Notes: generated by a model not told the origin, from the sequence alone. Shown: positions 1 through 10,767, numbered from the stretch's first letter. The stretch: 64,000 nt of DNA from Microbacterium azadirachtae (GCF_000956545.1 NZ_JYIT01000069.1:19128-83127), one strand, 5' to 3'. Made by a program: numbers and translations.

Positions 1-58
1 CACCGTCTTCGGCGCTCTGTTCATCGCGGTCGCGGCACTGCTGCTGTTCGTGCACTGA
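1..58 (+). CDS. C-terminal end of a membrane protein (partial)
   Basis: Only the last 18 codons are present, read from base 2 and ending in TGA at 56-58. The residues are almost all hydrophobic (ending LLLFVH) and look like a final transmembrane helix. The family cannot be named from this fragment, and the gene continues upstream of the window. Confidence 0.55.
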   Translation, partial: TVFGALFIAVAALLLFVH

Positions 59-220
59 AGCGGCGTTCCGCGGCGGCGTCGCCCTCGCCCTCCACAACCG
101 GGCGATGCCGCCCGTCGCGCACCGATTGCGCGATGACGTCATCGTGGGCTCCCCGCCCGCGTCACGATCTCTGCAGGACCGGAGCCGGCGCGGGCTCCGC
201 GCGAGCAGAGGAGAACGATC

Positions 221-691
221 ATGGCCGACACCATCACTGTCGTGGGGAACATCGCCACGGTGCCGGAGCGTCGCAGCACGGCGACCGGCATCCCCGCGCT
301 GAGCTTTCGGATGGCGACCAACCACCGGCGTCCTGACGGCAACGGGGGATGGGTGGACGCCAGTACGAACTGGTTCGAGATCAGGGCCTACCGGGCTCTC
401 GCCGAGAACGCGGCCGTGTCGCTGACCAAGGGCGACGCCGTCATCGTCGTCGGCCGGCTGCGGCTGCGCGAATGGGAGGGCAAGGAGGGCAGACGCGGCA
501 TGAGCGTGGAGATCGAGGCGGACAGCATCGGCCCGGATCTGCGCCGAGGGCGCGGGGTCTTCCATCGCACGATCGCGGCGGCGCCCGGCGCCCCGGCGGA
601 TGCGGGTCCGCCCCAGCCTGCGGCGGCGCCGGACGCGGAGACGCCCGGCGACGGATGGGCGACGCCCGGCGAGGACCCGACTCCGTTCTGA
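221..691 (+). CDS. ssb: Single-stranded DNA-binding protein
   Basis: 156 aa. An N-terminal OB fold spans roughly residues 1-105 (begins MADTITVVGN, then LSFRMATN, WFEIRAYR and GDAVIVVGRL). A Pro/Ala/Gly-rich linker and a short acidic tail ending GEDPTPF follow. SSB coats single-stranded DNA during replication and repair, and the acidic-plus-PF tip normally recruits partner proteins; here the tip is less acidic than the usual DDDIPF. The ATG has a GAGGAGA-type ribosome site about 6 bases upstream. With its short linker it may be a secondary SSB paralogue rather than the main replicative one; the expected rpsF/rpsR neighbours are absent. Confidence 0.9.
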   Translation: MADTITVVGNIATVPERRSTATGIPALSFRMATNHRRPDGNGGWVDASTNWFEIRAYRALAENAAVSLTKGDAVIVVGRLRLREWEGKEGRRGMSVEIEADSIGPDLRRGRGVFHRTIAAAPGAPADAGPPQPAAAPDAETPGDGWATPGEDPTPF

Positions 692-793
692 CATTCCCGG
701 TCGACGTCGTCGGTCATGGTGTCTGCGCGCAGAACCGGGCCCCGGCGAGGCCGGGACCCGATTCCGTGGTGACGACGGATCAGCCGAGCCGGA

Positions 794-2389
794 TCAGCTG
801 AACTGGTTCATGGTGTTGTCCTTGCCGCCCGCCTTCAGGGCGGCTGCGCCGGCGAAGTACTCCTTGTGGTTGTCGCCGATGTCGCTGCCCGCCATGTTCT
901 GGTGCTTGACCGTCGCGATGCCCTCGCGGATCTCCCGGCGCTGCACTTCGCGGACGTAGGTGAGCATCCCCTCGTCGCCGAAGTAGCCCCTCGCCAGGCT
1001 GTCGGTGGACAGCGCCGCGGTGTGGTACGTCGGCAGGGTGATGAGGTGATGGAAGATCCCGGCGCGTGCTGAGCCGTCGCGCTGGAAGGTTCGGATCTTC
1101 TCGTCGGCGAGGCGCGCGAGCTCCGTGCCGTCGTATTCGACGCTCATCAGGTTACCGCGGTCGTACGCCGTCACGTCGGCGCCCTGCTCGGCGAGCTGGT
1201 CGAAGACCTGCTGGCGGAAGTTGAGCGTCCAGTTGAACGACGGGCTGTTGTTGTAGACGAGCTTGGCGTTCGGCACCACCTCGCGGATGCGGTCGACCAT
1301 GCCGGCGATCTGCTCGACGTGCGGCTTCTCGGTCTCGATCCAGAGCAGGTCGGCGCCGTGCCGCAGCGACGTGATGCAGTCCAGCACGCAGCGGTCCTCA
1401 CCGGTGCCGGGACGGAACTGGTAGAGGTTGCTGGCGAGGCGCTTCGGGCGCAGCAGGCGGCCCTCGCGGCGGATGACCACGTCGCCGTCGCTCAGGTCCG
1501 CCTCACCGATCTCCTCGACATCGAGGAACGCGTTGTACTGGTCGCCCAGGTCACCCGGCTCCGACGAGACGGCGAGCTTCTGCGTCAGCCCCGCGCCGAG
1601 AGAGTCGGTGCGCGCGACGATGACGCCGTTGTCGACACCGAGCTCGAGGAAGGCGTAGCGGACGGCGTTGATCTTCGCGAGGAAGTCGTCATGCGGCACC
1701 GTGACCTTGCCGTCCTGGTGGCCGCACTGCTTCTCATCCGAGACCTGATTCTCGATCTGGATCGCGCACGCGCCCGCCTCGATCATCTTCTTCGCGAGCA
1801 GGTACGTAGCCTCGGGGTTGCCGAAGCCGGCGTCGATGTCGGCGATGATCGGCACGACATGGGTCTCGTAGTCGTCGATCTGGGTCTGGATGAACTCGAC
1901 CGCGGTCTCGTCGCCGGCGGCGCGTGCGGCGTCGAGCTTCGTGAACAGCAGATCGAGCTCACGGGCGTCGGCCTGGCGCAGGAACGTGTAGAGCTCCTCG
2001 ATGAGCGCGGGGACCGAGGTCTTCTCGTGCATCGACTGGTCCGGGAGAGGTCCGAACTCCGAGCGGAGCGCCGCGACCATCCAGCCCGAGAGGTACAGGT
2101 ACCGCTTGTTGGTGCTCTTGAGGTGCTTCTTGATCGAGATGAGCTTCTGCTGACCGATGAAGCCGTGCCAGACGCCGAGGGACTGCGTGTAGACGGATGA
2201 GTCCGCGTCGTACTCGTCCATGTCGCGACGCATGATGTCGGCGGTGTAGCGGGCGATCTCGAGACCGGTCGTGAAGCGGTTCTGCGCACGCATCCGGGCG
2301 ACGTACTCGGGGTTGATCGCATCCCAGCTGGAGCCGTGCTGCTTCTTGAGGGCCTCGACGGCCTCGACGTCGTTCTGGAACGCGGTCAT
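794..2389 (-). CDS. aceA: Isocitrate lyase
   Basis: 531 aa. It splits isocitrate into glyoxylate and succinate, the first step of the glyoxylate bypass used for growth on acetate and fatty acids. The family signature with the catalytic cysteine is seen as KQCGH around residues 220-224. At 531 aa it belongs to the longer isocitrate lyase type rather than the roughly 430-aa type. The start is the ATG at 2389, preceded by GGAGGAA; the same frame stays open far upstream, but nothing there resembles the family. Malate synthase is not in the window. Its stop is followed by non-coding bases before ssb on the other strand. Confidence 0.95.
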   Translation of the reverse strand: MTAFQNDVEAVEALKKQHGSSWDAINPEYVARMRAQNRFTTGLEIARYTADIMRRDMDEYDADSSVYTQSLGVWHGFIGQQKLISIKKHLKSTNKRYLYLSGWMVAALRSEFGPLPDQSMHEKTSVPALIEELYTFLRQADARELDLLFTKLDAARAAGDETAVEFIQTQIDDYETHVVPIIADIDAGFGNPEATYLLAKKMIEAGACAIQIENQVSDEKQCGHQDGKVTVPHDDFLAKINAVRYAFLELGVDNGVIVARTDSLGAGLTQKLAVSSEPGDLGDQYNAFLDVEEIGEADLSDGDVVIRREGRLLRPKRLASNLYQFRPGTGEDRCVLDCITSLRHGADLLWIETEKPHVEQIAGMVDRIREVVPNAKLVYNNSPSFNWTLNFRQQVFDQLAEQGADVTAYDRGNLMSVEYDGTELARLADEKIRTFQRDGSARAGIFHHLITLPTYHTAALSTDSLARGYFGDEGMLTYVREVQRREIREGIATVKHQNMAGSDIGDNHKEYFAGAAALKAGGKDNTMNQFS

Positions 2390-2507
2390 GGTGATTCCTC
2401 CGTGTGATGGTGGGCCGACGGGAGCGGCTGTGCGGTGGTTGGTTCCACCATGCCTAAGGAGTCGTGGGTCCTTCGAACATTCCAGAGGTGAAGATTCGCC
2501 AGAATTC

Positions 2508-2525
2508 TGTGATCCGCAAGTCACA
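2508..2525. promoter_or_regulatory. Inverted repeat in the aceA / lipoprotein divergent region
   Basis: TGTGA and TCACA form a perfect 5-base inverted repeat separated by 8 bases. A second short palindrome, CAGAATTCTG, overlaps its left side. The site lies between divergently transcribed aceA and a lipoprotein gene. It resembles a CRP/GlxR site, but the classical spacer is 6 bases, so the regulator is uncertain. Confidence 0.3.
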
Positions 2526-2536
2526 GGTCGCCACCA

Positions 2537-2542
2537 TAGACT
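2537..2542 (+). promoter_or_regulatory. -10 element TAGACT (leaderless lipoprotein gene)
   Basis: TAGACT ends 6 bases before the GTG start at 2549, so the transcript probably begins at the start codon. Confidence 0.6.
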
Positions 2543-2548
2543 CGGGGC

Positions 2549-3055
2549 GTGCCCAGACGTCCGTCGATCGCCGCGCTGAGGACGACCGTCGTCGTCCTCG
2601 CCCTGACCCTGGCGATCCCGCTCGCGGGGTGCGCCCCGATCGGGCAGGCGCCGACGAGCACGACGGGTCCCCCCGCGACGACCGGCTCGACGCAGGGCCC
2701 GGCGACGGCCTCGCCGGCGCCGACGCTGCTGCCCGGCGGAACCGCGGACGACAACCTCCCGCTGTTCCGGGCGGTGACCGCGCAGGTCTGGAGCTCGGAT
2801 CAGCGCGCCTCGGGCCGGGCGTACATCGACGCGCTGGTCGCGGCGGGCTTCGATCGCAGCGCCATGCAGTTGACGGAGGATCACTCGACGGTCGGCAACC
2901 CGGCGGAGAGCTTCCAGTTCTCCGTGCGCTGGGGCGATGCGGAATGCCTCGTCGGCCAGGTCGGGCCCTCCACGGGGGATCCGGTCACGGCCGTGCTCCC
3001 GCAGCTCGACGCGGGCGCATGCCTCATCGGAAAGACCGCGCCCGTCGGACCCTAG
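2549..3055 (+). CDS. Putative lipoprotein, unknown function (DUF6993-like)
   Basis: 168 aa. A lipoprotein signal peptide with lipobox LAGC places the lipidated Cys at residue 28, so the mature protein should be anchored on the outer face of the membrane. A Thr/Pro/Ala-rich linker (to about residue 60) leads to a small C-terminal domain of about 100 residues with two cysteines (AECLVG and AGACLIG) that could form a disulfide. It resembles short lipoproteins common in Microbacteriaceae; the DUF6993 name is from memory. The GTG start is set by the -10 element 6 bases upstream. It lies divergent from aceA. Confidence 0.7.
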   Translation: MPRRPSIAALRTTVVVLALTLAIPLAGCAPIGQAPTSTTGPPATTGSTQGPATASPAPTLLPGGTADDNLPLFRAVTAQVWSSDQRASGRAYIDALVAAGFDRSAMQLTEDHSTVGNPAESFQFSVRWGDAECLVGQVGPSTGDPVTAVLPQLDAGACLIGKTAPVGP

Positions 3056-3065
3056 TCGCCCCGGG

Positions 3066-3071
3066 TAGGCT
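3066..3071 (+). promoter_or_regulatory. -10 element TAGGCT for ettA
   Basis: TAGGCT lies just after the lipoprotein stop and about 92 bases before the ettA GTG. It implies a transcript with an 80-90 base leader before the AAGGAG ribosome site of ettA. Confidence 0.5.
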
Positions 3072-3163
3072 GGAGTGTCGATCCCGAGGCTGCGAGCCTC
3101 CTGGCCCGCAGTCGTCCGCCTGGTCACCACGATCGTCGTCATCACGACAGAAGGAGCGCCCTC

Positions 3164-4835
<1,672 letters not shown>

Positions 4836-4843
<8 letters not shown>

Positions 4844-5381
4844 CGACGCCACGGGCGCCGCGGCGTCCGCCCGCTCTGCCGACGCGGCGGCTCCGGAGGG
4901 GGCCGCCGCGGGGGAGCGCCTGCACATCCCGATCCAGCTGCGCTGGGGCGACCTCGACGCGTTCAACCACGTCAACAACACCTCGATGCTCAAGCTGCTC
5001 GAGGAGGCGCGCGTGCGCGCGTTCTGGCGTCCCGGCGAGGGCGAGCACGGACCCAGCACCGCGGTGCTGGACTCCGGCATCGACGCCGGCGCGCTGACGC
5101 TCGTCGCACGGCAGGAGATCGAGTACTTCGCCCCCGTGCCCTATCAGAGGCACCCGCTCGAGGTGCAGATGTGGTTCGGCAAGATCGGCGGATCCAGCGT
5201 CGAGGTCTGCTACGAGGTCTTCAACGACCCGTCTTTCGAGGAGCGGGTGCTCTACGCGCGCTCGACCGCGGTGATCGTGCTCGTCGACGCCGCGAGCGGG
5301 CGGCCGACGAGGATCAGCCAGGAGATGCGGGACGCGTGGGCACCGTACGTCGGCGCGCCTCTCACCTACACGCACCGCTGA
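4836..5381 (+). CDS. Acyl-CoA thioesterase, 4HBT/hotdog family
   Basis: 181 aa. After a low-complexity Ala-rich N-terminus (about 25 residues) comes a single hotdog domain with the 4-hydroxybenzoyl-CoA thioesterase pattern WGDLDAFNHVNN; the Asp of that motif is the usual catalytic residue. Proteins of this type hydrolyse acyl-CoA thioesters in the cytoplasm; the substrate cannot be read from sequence. The start at GTG 4836 overlaps the ettA stop by 8 bases; a longer reading from 4794 lies wholly inside ettA and is unlikely. It faces tesB, another thioesterase, across a 16-base gap. Confidence 0.85.
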
Positions 5382-5397
5382 GCGGTCCGCGGGAGCC

Positions 5398-6282
5398 TCA
5401 CGCCTCCGGCACGCGGATGGTGATCTCCTGCGCGACGCTGGCCACCAGCGCGCCCTCGCGGGTATAGATCCGTCCGCGAGCGAGCCCGCGTCCTCCGCGC
5501 GCGTTCGGCGAGTCCTGCACGTACAGCAGCCACTCGTCGACACGGCCGGGGCGGTGCCACCACATGGCATGGTCCAGGCTCGCGACCTTCAGCCCGGGGG
5601 TGGACCAGCTCAGCCCGTGCGCACGGAGGATGGACTCCTGGATCGACATGTCGCTGAGGTACGCCAGTGCCGCGCGGTGCAGCGCAGGATCGTCCGGGAA
5701 AGGTGCACGCAGGCGCATCCACACCGCCTGCTGCGCGATCCGCTCCGGGCCGGCGTCGAGGAAGAGCGGCCCCTCGACATGGCGCATGTCCACGGGACGC
5801 TCGGTCAGCATGCGCCTGGACAGCGGGTGGATGCCGGCGGAGAGCTCTTCGTCCGTGCGCAGGGTCTCGGGGTCCGGGATGTCGGCGGGCATCGGCTCGG
5901 CGTGCTCGATCCCCGGGTTCTCGTCCTGGAAGGAGGCGATCATCGAGAAGATGGGCACGCCGTTCTGGTACGCCTGCGAGCGCCGCGTGGAGAAGGAGCG
6001 ACCGTCGTGGATCCGGTCCACCGCGAAGGTCAGGCCCTGCGAGGCGTCGCCCGCGCGCAGGAAGTAGCCGTGCATCGAGTGCGGGACTCGCCCCTCGGGC
6101 ATGGTCCGCTCGGCGGCGATGATCGACTGGCCGAGCACCTGGCCGCCGTAGATCCGCCCGGTGGGCATCGGATGCGAGGCGCCGGTGAAGATGTCCTCGG
6201 TGGTGCGGGCGTCGGTGGAGCCGAGATCGAGGATCCCGAGCAGCATGTCGACCGAGCGCCGGGCGTCCTCATCCGAAGCCAT
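5398..6282 (-). CDS. tesB: Acyl-CoA thioesterase II
   Basis: 294 aa, typical TesB length, with two hotdog halves (roughly residues 10-125 and 160-290). IYGGQVLGQS and HSMHGYFLRAGD mark the first half. The catalytic network known from E. coli TesB (Asp, Thr/Ser, Gln) is matched by LSDMS, ASLDHAMWWH and VAQEITIR in the second. It cleaves medium- to long-chain acyl-CoA to free acid and CoA. The ATG has a GGAGAGGA ribosome site. It converges with the single-hotdog thioesterase gene. Confidence 0.92.
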   Translation of the reverse strand: MASDEDARRSVDMLLGILDLGSTDARTTEDIFTGASHPMPTGRIYGGQVLGQSIIAAERTMPEGRVPHSMHGYFLRAGDASQGLTFAVDRIHDGRSFSTRRSQAYQNGVPIFSMIASFQDENPGIEHAEPMPADIPDPETLRTDEELSAGIHPLSRRMLTERPVDMRHVEGPLFLDAGPERIAQQAVWMRLRAPFPDDPALHRAALAYLSDMSIQESILRAHGLSWSTPGLKVASLDHAMWWHRPGRVDEWLLYVQDSPNARGGRGLARGRIYTREGALVASVAQEITIRVPEA

Positions 6283-6332
6283 GGGGTCCTCTCCGCCGCG
6301 GTCACGGGGCGGGGCTGCCGCGGGCCGATTGA

Positions 6333-6338
6333 TAGTTT
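6333..6338 (+). promoter_or_regulatory. -10 element TAGTTT (leaderless)
   Basis: TAGTTT ends 7 bases before the GTG at 6346, in the short gap divergent from tesB. Confidence 0.6.
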
Positions 6339-6345
6339 AGAGGGC

Positions 6346-7011
6346 GTGACCACGCCCCTGATCCTCGCCGACCCCGAGACCGCGCGCGACGCGCTCACCT
6401 TCGTCGCCCGCGCAGCGCGAGCCGGTGACGAGGGGGTGCGCCTGCAGGCCGACGGCGGCATCCTGGCGATGACGGCGGCGGCCCTTGCGCCGCAGAGCCT
6501 GTTCGATGCGACTCCGACGATCCTCGCGATGCGGATCGTGCGGGCTGATCCCGAGCTGCGCTGCGACATCGTGATCGACGAGCTCACGGCCACCGACGAC
6601 GCCCGGGCCCTCGCGCTGCCCGATACGGGACGCAGCCCGGCGTGGGCCGGCGTCGCGCCGCCGCGCGGCGGATGGGCGCCGTCCGGCACTCTCGGCGCCG
6701 ACGTGATCGCGCAGCGCGCGCAGTGGGGGATCTCGGCAGTCGCCCACGGATCGCCGGCGGGGGCGGGGGAGGATGCGGTGCGCTCCCTCCGGGCAGCGAT
6801 CTGGGGCGAGCCGGACGAGGACCTTCTGGGCCTGCCCCGCGGCATCGCCTTCGCCGCACACGCGTTCGGCTTCATCTCCGGGGCGGAGCTGGTGCCGGTC
6901 ACGACCTCGGGACGCTGGACCCGCCTCGCCTTCGCGCGCGGGCACGTGCTCAGCCGCGGCCCCGCCGCGGTCGGCCTGACCGCGGTGAGGTCGACGGGCA
7001 CGGCAGGCTGA
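6346..7011 (+). CDS. Conserved-looking hypothetical protein, unknown function
   Basis: 221 aa, no signal peptide or membrane segment. It starts TTPLILADPETARDALTF and contains a Gly/Pro-rich middle (about residues 95-125) between two alpha/beta-looking parts; the end reads GRWTRLAFARGHVLSRGP. No catalytic motif is recognised. Codon use matches its neighbours and a -10 element sits 7 bases before the GTG, so it is a real gene. I infer a cytoplasmic protein found in related Microbacteriaceae but cannot assign a role. Confidence 0.75.
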   Translation: MTTPLILADPETARDALTFVARAARAGDEGVRLQADGGILAMTAAALAPQSLFDATPTILAMRIVRADPELRCDIVIDELTATDDARALALPDTGRSPAWAGVAPPRGGWAPSGTLGADVIAQRAQWGISAVAHGSPAGAGEDAVRSLRAAIWGEPDEDLLGLPRGIAFAAHAFGFISGAELVPVTTSGRWTRLAFARGHVLSRGPAAVGLTAVRSTGTAG

Positions 7012-7032
7012 ATCCGGTCGCCCGGGGAGTCC

Positions 7033-7320
7033 TCAACCGCGGGCCCGGCGGAGCTCGGCCGTGTACTCGTGCTCCGGCGAGGAGCCGTCGTCCCAGACCG
7101 GGCGGACGAGATCGTCGAGACTCACGCCGAAGGCGGCGGAGAGCTTCAGCCACGTCTTCAGGTCGCCGTAGTGCCGGCCCTGCGAGAGGTTGATCAGCGT
7201 CTGCCGGCTCACCCCCGAGCGTTCGGCGAGCTGGTCGAACGTGAGGGTGGACGCGTGCCGCGCCCGGTTGAACGCCACGCGGAGCTGATCCAGATCAGGC
7301 TCGGGCGGCGTAGGGGGCAC
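7033..7320 (-). CDS. XRE-family helix-turn-helix regulator
   Basis: 95 aa, essentially one Cro/C1-type HTH domain: LTFDQLAERSGVSRQTLINL (about residues 26-45) is the HTH, followed by GDLKTWLKLSAAFGVSLDDLV, the usual closing helices. It has no extra sensor domain, so it likely responds through dimerisation or a partner. The GTG start is 44 bases downstream of a 17-bp perfect palindrome, which suggests autoregulation. It lies on the same strand as, and 82 bases after, the flavin dehydrogenase gene. Confidence 0.85.
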   Translation of the reverse strand: MPPTPPEPDLDQLRVAFNRARHASTLTFDQLAERSGVSRQTLINLSQGRHYGDLKTWLKLSAAFGVSLDDLVRPVWDDGSSPEHEYTAELRRARG

Positions 7321-7364
7321 GCTTCCAGTCGACCGGGACCACGCTGATCAGTCAGCAAAGGAAC

Positions 7365-7381
7365 TTGTACTTTCAGTACAA
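7365..7381. promoter_or_regulatory. Palindromic operator TTGTACT-ttc-AGTACAA
   Basis: A perfect 7-base inverted repeat with a 3-base centre lies between the dehydrogenase stop (7403) and the XRE start (7320). Position and symmetry fit a binding site for the adjacent XRE protein controlling its own promoter; this is an inference. Confidence 0.55.
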
Positions 7382-7402
7382 CTCTCTGTATCGGGAAGCG
7401 GG

Positions 7403-9073
7403 TCAGGTCGCCTGTGCGGCGGCACGTCCCGCCTGGCGCCCGGAGAAGAGGCAGCCGCCCAGGAAGGTCCCCTCCAGGGCTCGATACCCGTGCACACCGC
7501 CGCCGCCGAAGCCGCTCGCCTCGCCCGCGGCAAACAGTCCGGGGATGGCCCCGCCGTCCGCGCCGAGCGCCCGGCCGTCGAGATCCGTCTCGATGCCGCC
7601 GAGCGACTTGCGCGTGATCACGCGCAGGCGGACGGCGACCATTGGGCCCGCGGAGGCGTCTTGCAGGCGGTGCGGGGTCGCGGTGCGGATCAGGCGATCG
7701 CCGCGATACGCGCGGGCCGAGCGCAGCATCGCGATCTGTGCGTCCTTGGTGAAGTCGTTGTCGATCTCCCGGTCTCGCGCGACGACCTCGTCCCGCACCC
7801 GATCCGGATCCAGCACGTCGCCGCCGGGCAGCTCCTGCATCCGCGCGATGAGCCGGCCGAGGTCGGACTCCACGACGAAGTCCTCGCCGCGGTCGAGGAA
7901 GGCCTGGACGGGATCCGTGGGCCCCTTGGCGAGACGCGAGCGCAGCAGCAGCGGCACGTCCTTGCCGGTGAGGTCGGGGTTCTGCTCGCTCCCCGAGAGG
8001 GCGAACTCCTTCTCGACGATCTGGCGCGTGGTGACGAACCACGAGTGGTCGTGCCCCGTCGTGCGCAGGTGCGCCAGTGTGCCGAGCGTGTCGAACCCGG
8101 GATACAGCGGGACGGGGAGACGCCGGCCTGTCGCATCCAGCCAGAGCGACGAGGGACCGGGCAGGATGCGGATGCCGTGACCCGGCCACACCGGATCCCA
8201 GTTGCGGATGCCCTCGACGTAGTGCCACATGCGGTCGCCGTTGATGAGGTGCGCTCCCGCCGCCGCGGACACGGCCTGCATCGAGCCGTCGACGTAGGCC
8301 GGCACGCCCGTCAGCATGTCCGCGGGCGGGGTTCCGAGCCGGCTGGGCCAGGCCGCGCGCACGAGGTCGTGGTTGCCGCCGATGCCGCCCGAGGTCACGA
8401 CGGTCGCGCCTGCCGTGATCTCGAACGCGCCGATCGTCTCCCGGCTGCTCTGCACTCCGCGGGCTGCCGGCGAGGACGCCAGGATCTCGCCGTGCGCGCC
8501 GGTCACGACGCCATCCTGCGCGGCGAGCCCCGTCACGCGGTGGCGGGGGAGCACCACGAGACGCCCGCTGCGTTCGGCCTCTTCGAGGGCCGCCTGGAAC
8601 GGCGCGACGATCCCTGGTCCGGTGCCCCAGGTGATGTGGAAGCGCGGAACCGAGTTACCGGGCCCGAGGGCGCCGTATCCTCCGCGCTCGGCCCAGCCCA
8701 CGACGGGGAAGAAGCCGACGCCGCGTTCCCGCAGCCAGGCGCGCTTCTCGCCGGAGGCGAACTGGAGGTACGCCTCCGCCCAGCGCCGAGGCCAGGCGTC
8801 CTCGTCGCGGTCGAAGCCGGCGTTGCCGAACCAGTCCTGCCGCGCGAGCTCGTAGGAGTCGGATACGCCCATGCGCCGCTGCTCCGGAGAGTCGACGAGG
8901 AAGAGGCCGCCGAACGACCACCAGGCCTGACCGCCGAGGTTCGTGCGAGGTTCCTGGTCGACGACGATCACGCGTCGTCCCGCCGCGGCGGCCTCGGCGG
9001 CGGCGACCAGGCCGGACAGGCCCCAGCCGATCACCAGGACGTCGGTGGAATGGGTGCTGGTCTTCGTCGTCAT
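7403..9073 (-). CDS. FAD-binding dehydrogenase, 3-ketosteroid-dehydrogenase-like
   Basis: 556 aa. An N-terminal Rossmann FAD motif (VIGWGLSGLVAAAEAAAAG, residues about 14-32, then VIVVDQE) and a C-terminal FAD segment (GLFAAGEASGFGGGGVHGYRA) bracket a substrate domain. GGIGGNHDLVR is typical of the KSTD/fumarate-reductase flavoprotein superfamily. Such enzymes desaturate or reduce steroid-like or enone substrates; the annotation 'FAD-binding dehydrogenase' is safe, the substrate is not known. No signal peptide. The ATG is followed upstream by the globin/MscS genes on the same strand, 42 bases away. Confidence 0.88.
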   Translation of the reverse strand: MTTKTSTHSTDVLVIGWGLSGLVAAAEAAAAGRRVIVVDQEPRTNLGGQAWWSFGGLFLVDSPEQRRMGVSDSYELARQDWFGNAGFDRDEDAWPRRWAEAYLQFASGEKRAWLRERGVGFFPVVGWAERGGYGALGPGNSVPRFHITWGTGPGIVAPFQAALEEAERSGRLVVLPRHRVTGLAAQDGVVTGAHGEILASSPAARGVQSSRETIGAFEITAGATVVTSGGIGGNHDLVRAAWPSRLGTPPADMLTGVPAYVDGSMQAVSAAAGAHLINGDRMWHYVEGIRNWDPVWPGHGIRILPGPSSLWLDATGRRLPVPLYPGFDTLGTLAHLRTTGHDHSWFVTTRQIVEKEFALSGSEQNPDLTGKDVPLLLRSRLAKGPTDPVQAFLDRGEDFVVESDLGRLIARMQELPGGDVLDPDRVRDEVVARDREIDNDFTKDAQIAMLRSARAYRGDRLIRTATPHRLQDASAGPMVAVRLRVITRKSLGGIETDLDGRALGADGGAIPGLFAAGEASGFGGGGVHGYRALEGTFLGGCLFSGRQAGRAAAQAT

Positions 9074-9115
9074 GAGATCTCCGTCGAACTCTCGATGTGC
9101 GGGCAGGAGGAACGC

Positions 9116-9553
9116 CTACAGGAGCGGGCGCCCGCCCAGGGGTGGAGCGCCGTCGGCACCGGCGCGGCTCGGCTCGAACGTGTTGACCATCGCGTGCGCG
9201 GCGCGCTCGAGATAGTCCCACAGCGTCGCCTCATGGATGGGGGAGAGGGCGGCGTCGTCGACGGCCGTCCGCATGCAGCGCAGCCAGCGGTCGCGGGCGT
9301 CGGGATCGACGTGGAACGGCATGTGCCGCATGCGCAGGCGGGGGTGGCCGCGCTGCTCGCCGTAGGCGGTGGGACCGCCCCAGTACTGCTCCAGGAACAT
9401 GCGGAGCCGGTCCGCAGCGGGACCGAGGTCCTCCTCGGGATACATGGGCTTCAGGACGGGGTCGAGCGCGACCTCGCGGTAGAACACGTCAACGAGGCGC
9501 TGGAAGGTCGCGTGGCCGCCGACCTCGTCGTAGAAGGACATCGGCTCGCTCAT
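9116..9553 (-). CDS. glbO: Group II truncated haemoglobin (trHbO)
   Basis: 145 aa including a Pro/Gly-rich tail. The 2-on-2 globin core shows [19 protein letters not shown] at the start, the proximal-His segment [11 protein letters not shown] (F helix), and RDRWLRCM carrying the conserved Trp of group II globins. These proteins bind oxygen and act in redox or peroxide protection near the membrane in actinobacteria. The start codon overlaps the stop of the upstream mscS-family gene by 4 bases (ATGA), so both are made from one transcript. Confidence 0.93.
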   Translation of the reverse strand: MSEPMSFYDEVGGHATFQRLVDVFYREVALDPVLKPMYPEEDLGPAADRLRMFLEQYWGGPTAYGEQRGHPRLRMRHMPFHVDPDARDRWLRCMRTAVDDAALSPIHEATLWDYLERAAHAMVNTFEPSRAGADGAPPLGGRPLL

Positions 9554-10767
9554 CGCTCGTCTCCCGGGTTCTGCGGATCCTGCGGACTCTGCGGATCGGC
9601 GAGGGGAGGCAGAGGAAGGCTCTGCGGCGCGGAAGGCGGGGTCTTCGGCTTCTCGGTCCTCTTCGGCCCGGATGAGTCGGCCGGCGCGGGCTTGGTGCGC
9701 GGCGGCGGGGTGACGGTGGCCGGCTTCTCGCCGCCGGTCTTCTTCTTACGCCAGAAGCCGCGCTCGGGCACCGACGGCGCGGCCACCGGGTTCGGGCGGG
9801 TGCGCGGCGGATTCGCACCGTGGACGCGGCGCGCGCCCTCGGGACCGGCGAGCTGGACCGTGGCCATGCTCGGCACGGTCAGGTCCATTCCGAGCACGGT
9901 GTCTCGCAGCCGCATCCGCAGCTCCTGGGCGACGTCGTCCATCGCGTTCGTTCGCGTCTTCATGACGATCCTGATGACGAGAGCGTCGCCGTCGATCGAC
10001 TCGAGCCCCCAGATCTCGGGCTTCTCGATGATACGGGTGCGCCACTTCGGATCCTTCGCGAGTCCCTGCGCGGTGGTGAGGAGCGCCTCCTCGACGGCCG
10101 CGACGTCCGCATCGGCCGGTACCCCGAGGTCGATGATCGCGCGTGCCCAGCCCTGGGACATGTTGCCGATCCGGGTGATCTCGCCGTTGCGCACGTACCA
10201 GAGCGTGCCGTTCGCGTCGCGCACCTGGGTGATGCGCACGCTCACGTACTCGACGACGCCCGAGGCGAGGCCCAGATCCACGACGTCTCCGATGCCGACC
10301 TGGTCCTCGGCGACGAGGAACATGCCGTTCAGCACGTCCTTGACGATGTTCTGGGCGCCGAAGCCGAGCCCCGCGCCGACCGCGGCCGTGAGCAGGGTGA
10401 GGGATCCCAGCAGGGAGTTGTCGATGATGTTCACGATCAGCACGATCGCCACCACCACGAGGATGACGTTGACGATGTTCTGCAGGATCGTGCCGAGCGT
10501 CCGAGTGCGCTGCACGAGCCGCATGTCCGCGAGCGGGGAGCGCTCCAGCGCCCTCGTGTCCGTGACCTCGGCCTTGGACTTGGCGCCCGCGACGATGCGT
10601 CGCACGACGCGACGGATCGCGAACCGCAGACCGTAGGCGAGGGCTGCGCAGATCACGATGACCAGGGCCGCCTGCAGCGCCTTGCCGCCGATGGCGAGGA
10701 GCGCGCTGGGCAGCCCCTCCCACCATTTCGTGATGTCGGTGGCCAGATCCATGGGGACGATGTTCAT
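9550..10767 (-). CDS. MscS-family mechanosensitive channel
   Basis: 405 aa. Three hydrophobic helices lie near residues 22-48, 84-108 and 112-140; the last has the Gly/Ala-rich pore pattern [21 protein letters not shown]. The cytosolic beta domain follows ([20 protein letters not shown]) with a C-terminal alpha/beta part. A long Pro/Lys/Ser-rich tail of about 90 residues ends the protein and is not part of the family core. MscS channels release solutes on hypo-osmotic shock. TAGGAT at 10776-10781 on the opposite strand is a probable -10, 8 bases before the ATG. Translation is coupled to glbO. Confidence 0.92.
   Translation of the reverse strand: MNIVPMDLATDITKWWEGLPSALLAIGGKALQAALVIVICAALAYGLRFAIRRVVRRIVAGAKSKAEVTDTRALERSPLADMRLVQRTRTLGTILQNIVNVILVVVAIVLIVNIIDNSLLGSLTLLTAAVGAGLGFGAQNIVKDVLNGMFLVAEDQVGIGDVVDLGLASGVVEYVSVRITQVRDANGTLWYVRNGEITRIGNMSQGWARAIIDLGVPADADVAAVEEALLTTAQGLAKDPKWRTRIIEKPEIWGLESIDGDALVIRIVMKTRTNAMDDVAQELRMRLRDTVLGMDLTVPSMATVQLAGPEGARRVHGANPPRTRPNPVAAPSVPERGFWRKKKTGGEKPATVTPPPRTKPAPADSSGPKRTEKPKTPPSAPQSLPLPPLADPQSPQDPQNPGDER

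Noticed and set aside
2508..2525. CRP/GlxR site before aceA
   Set aside because: The half-sites TGTGA/TCACA are perfect but 8 bases apart; the known site needs 6. Kept only as an unnamed inverted repeat.
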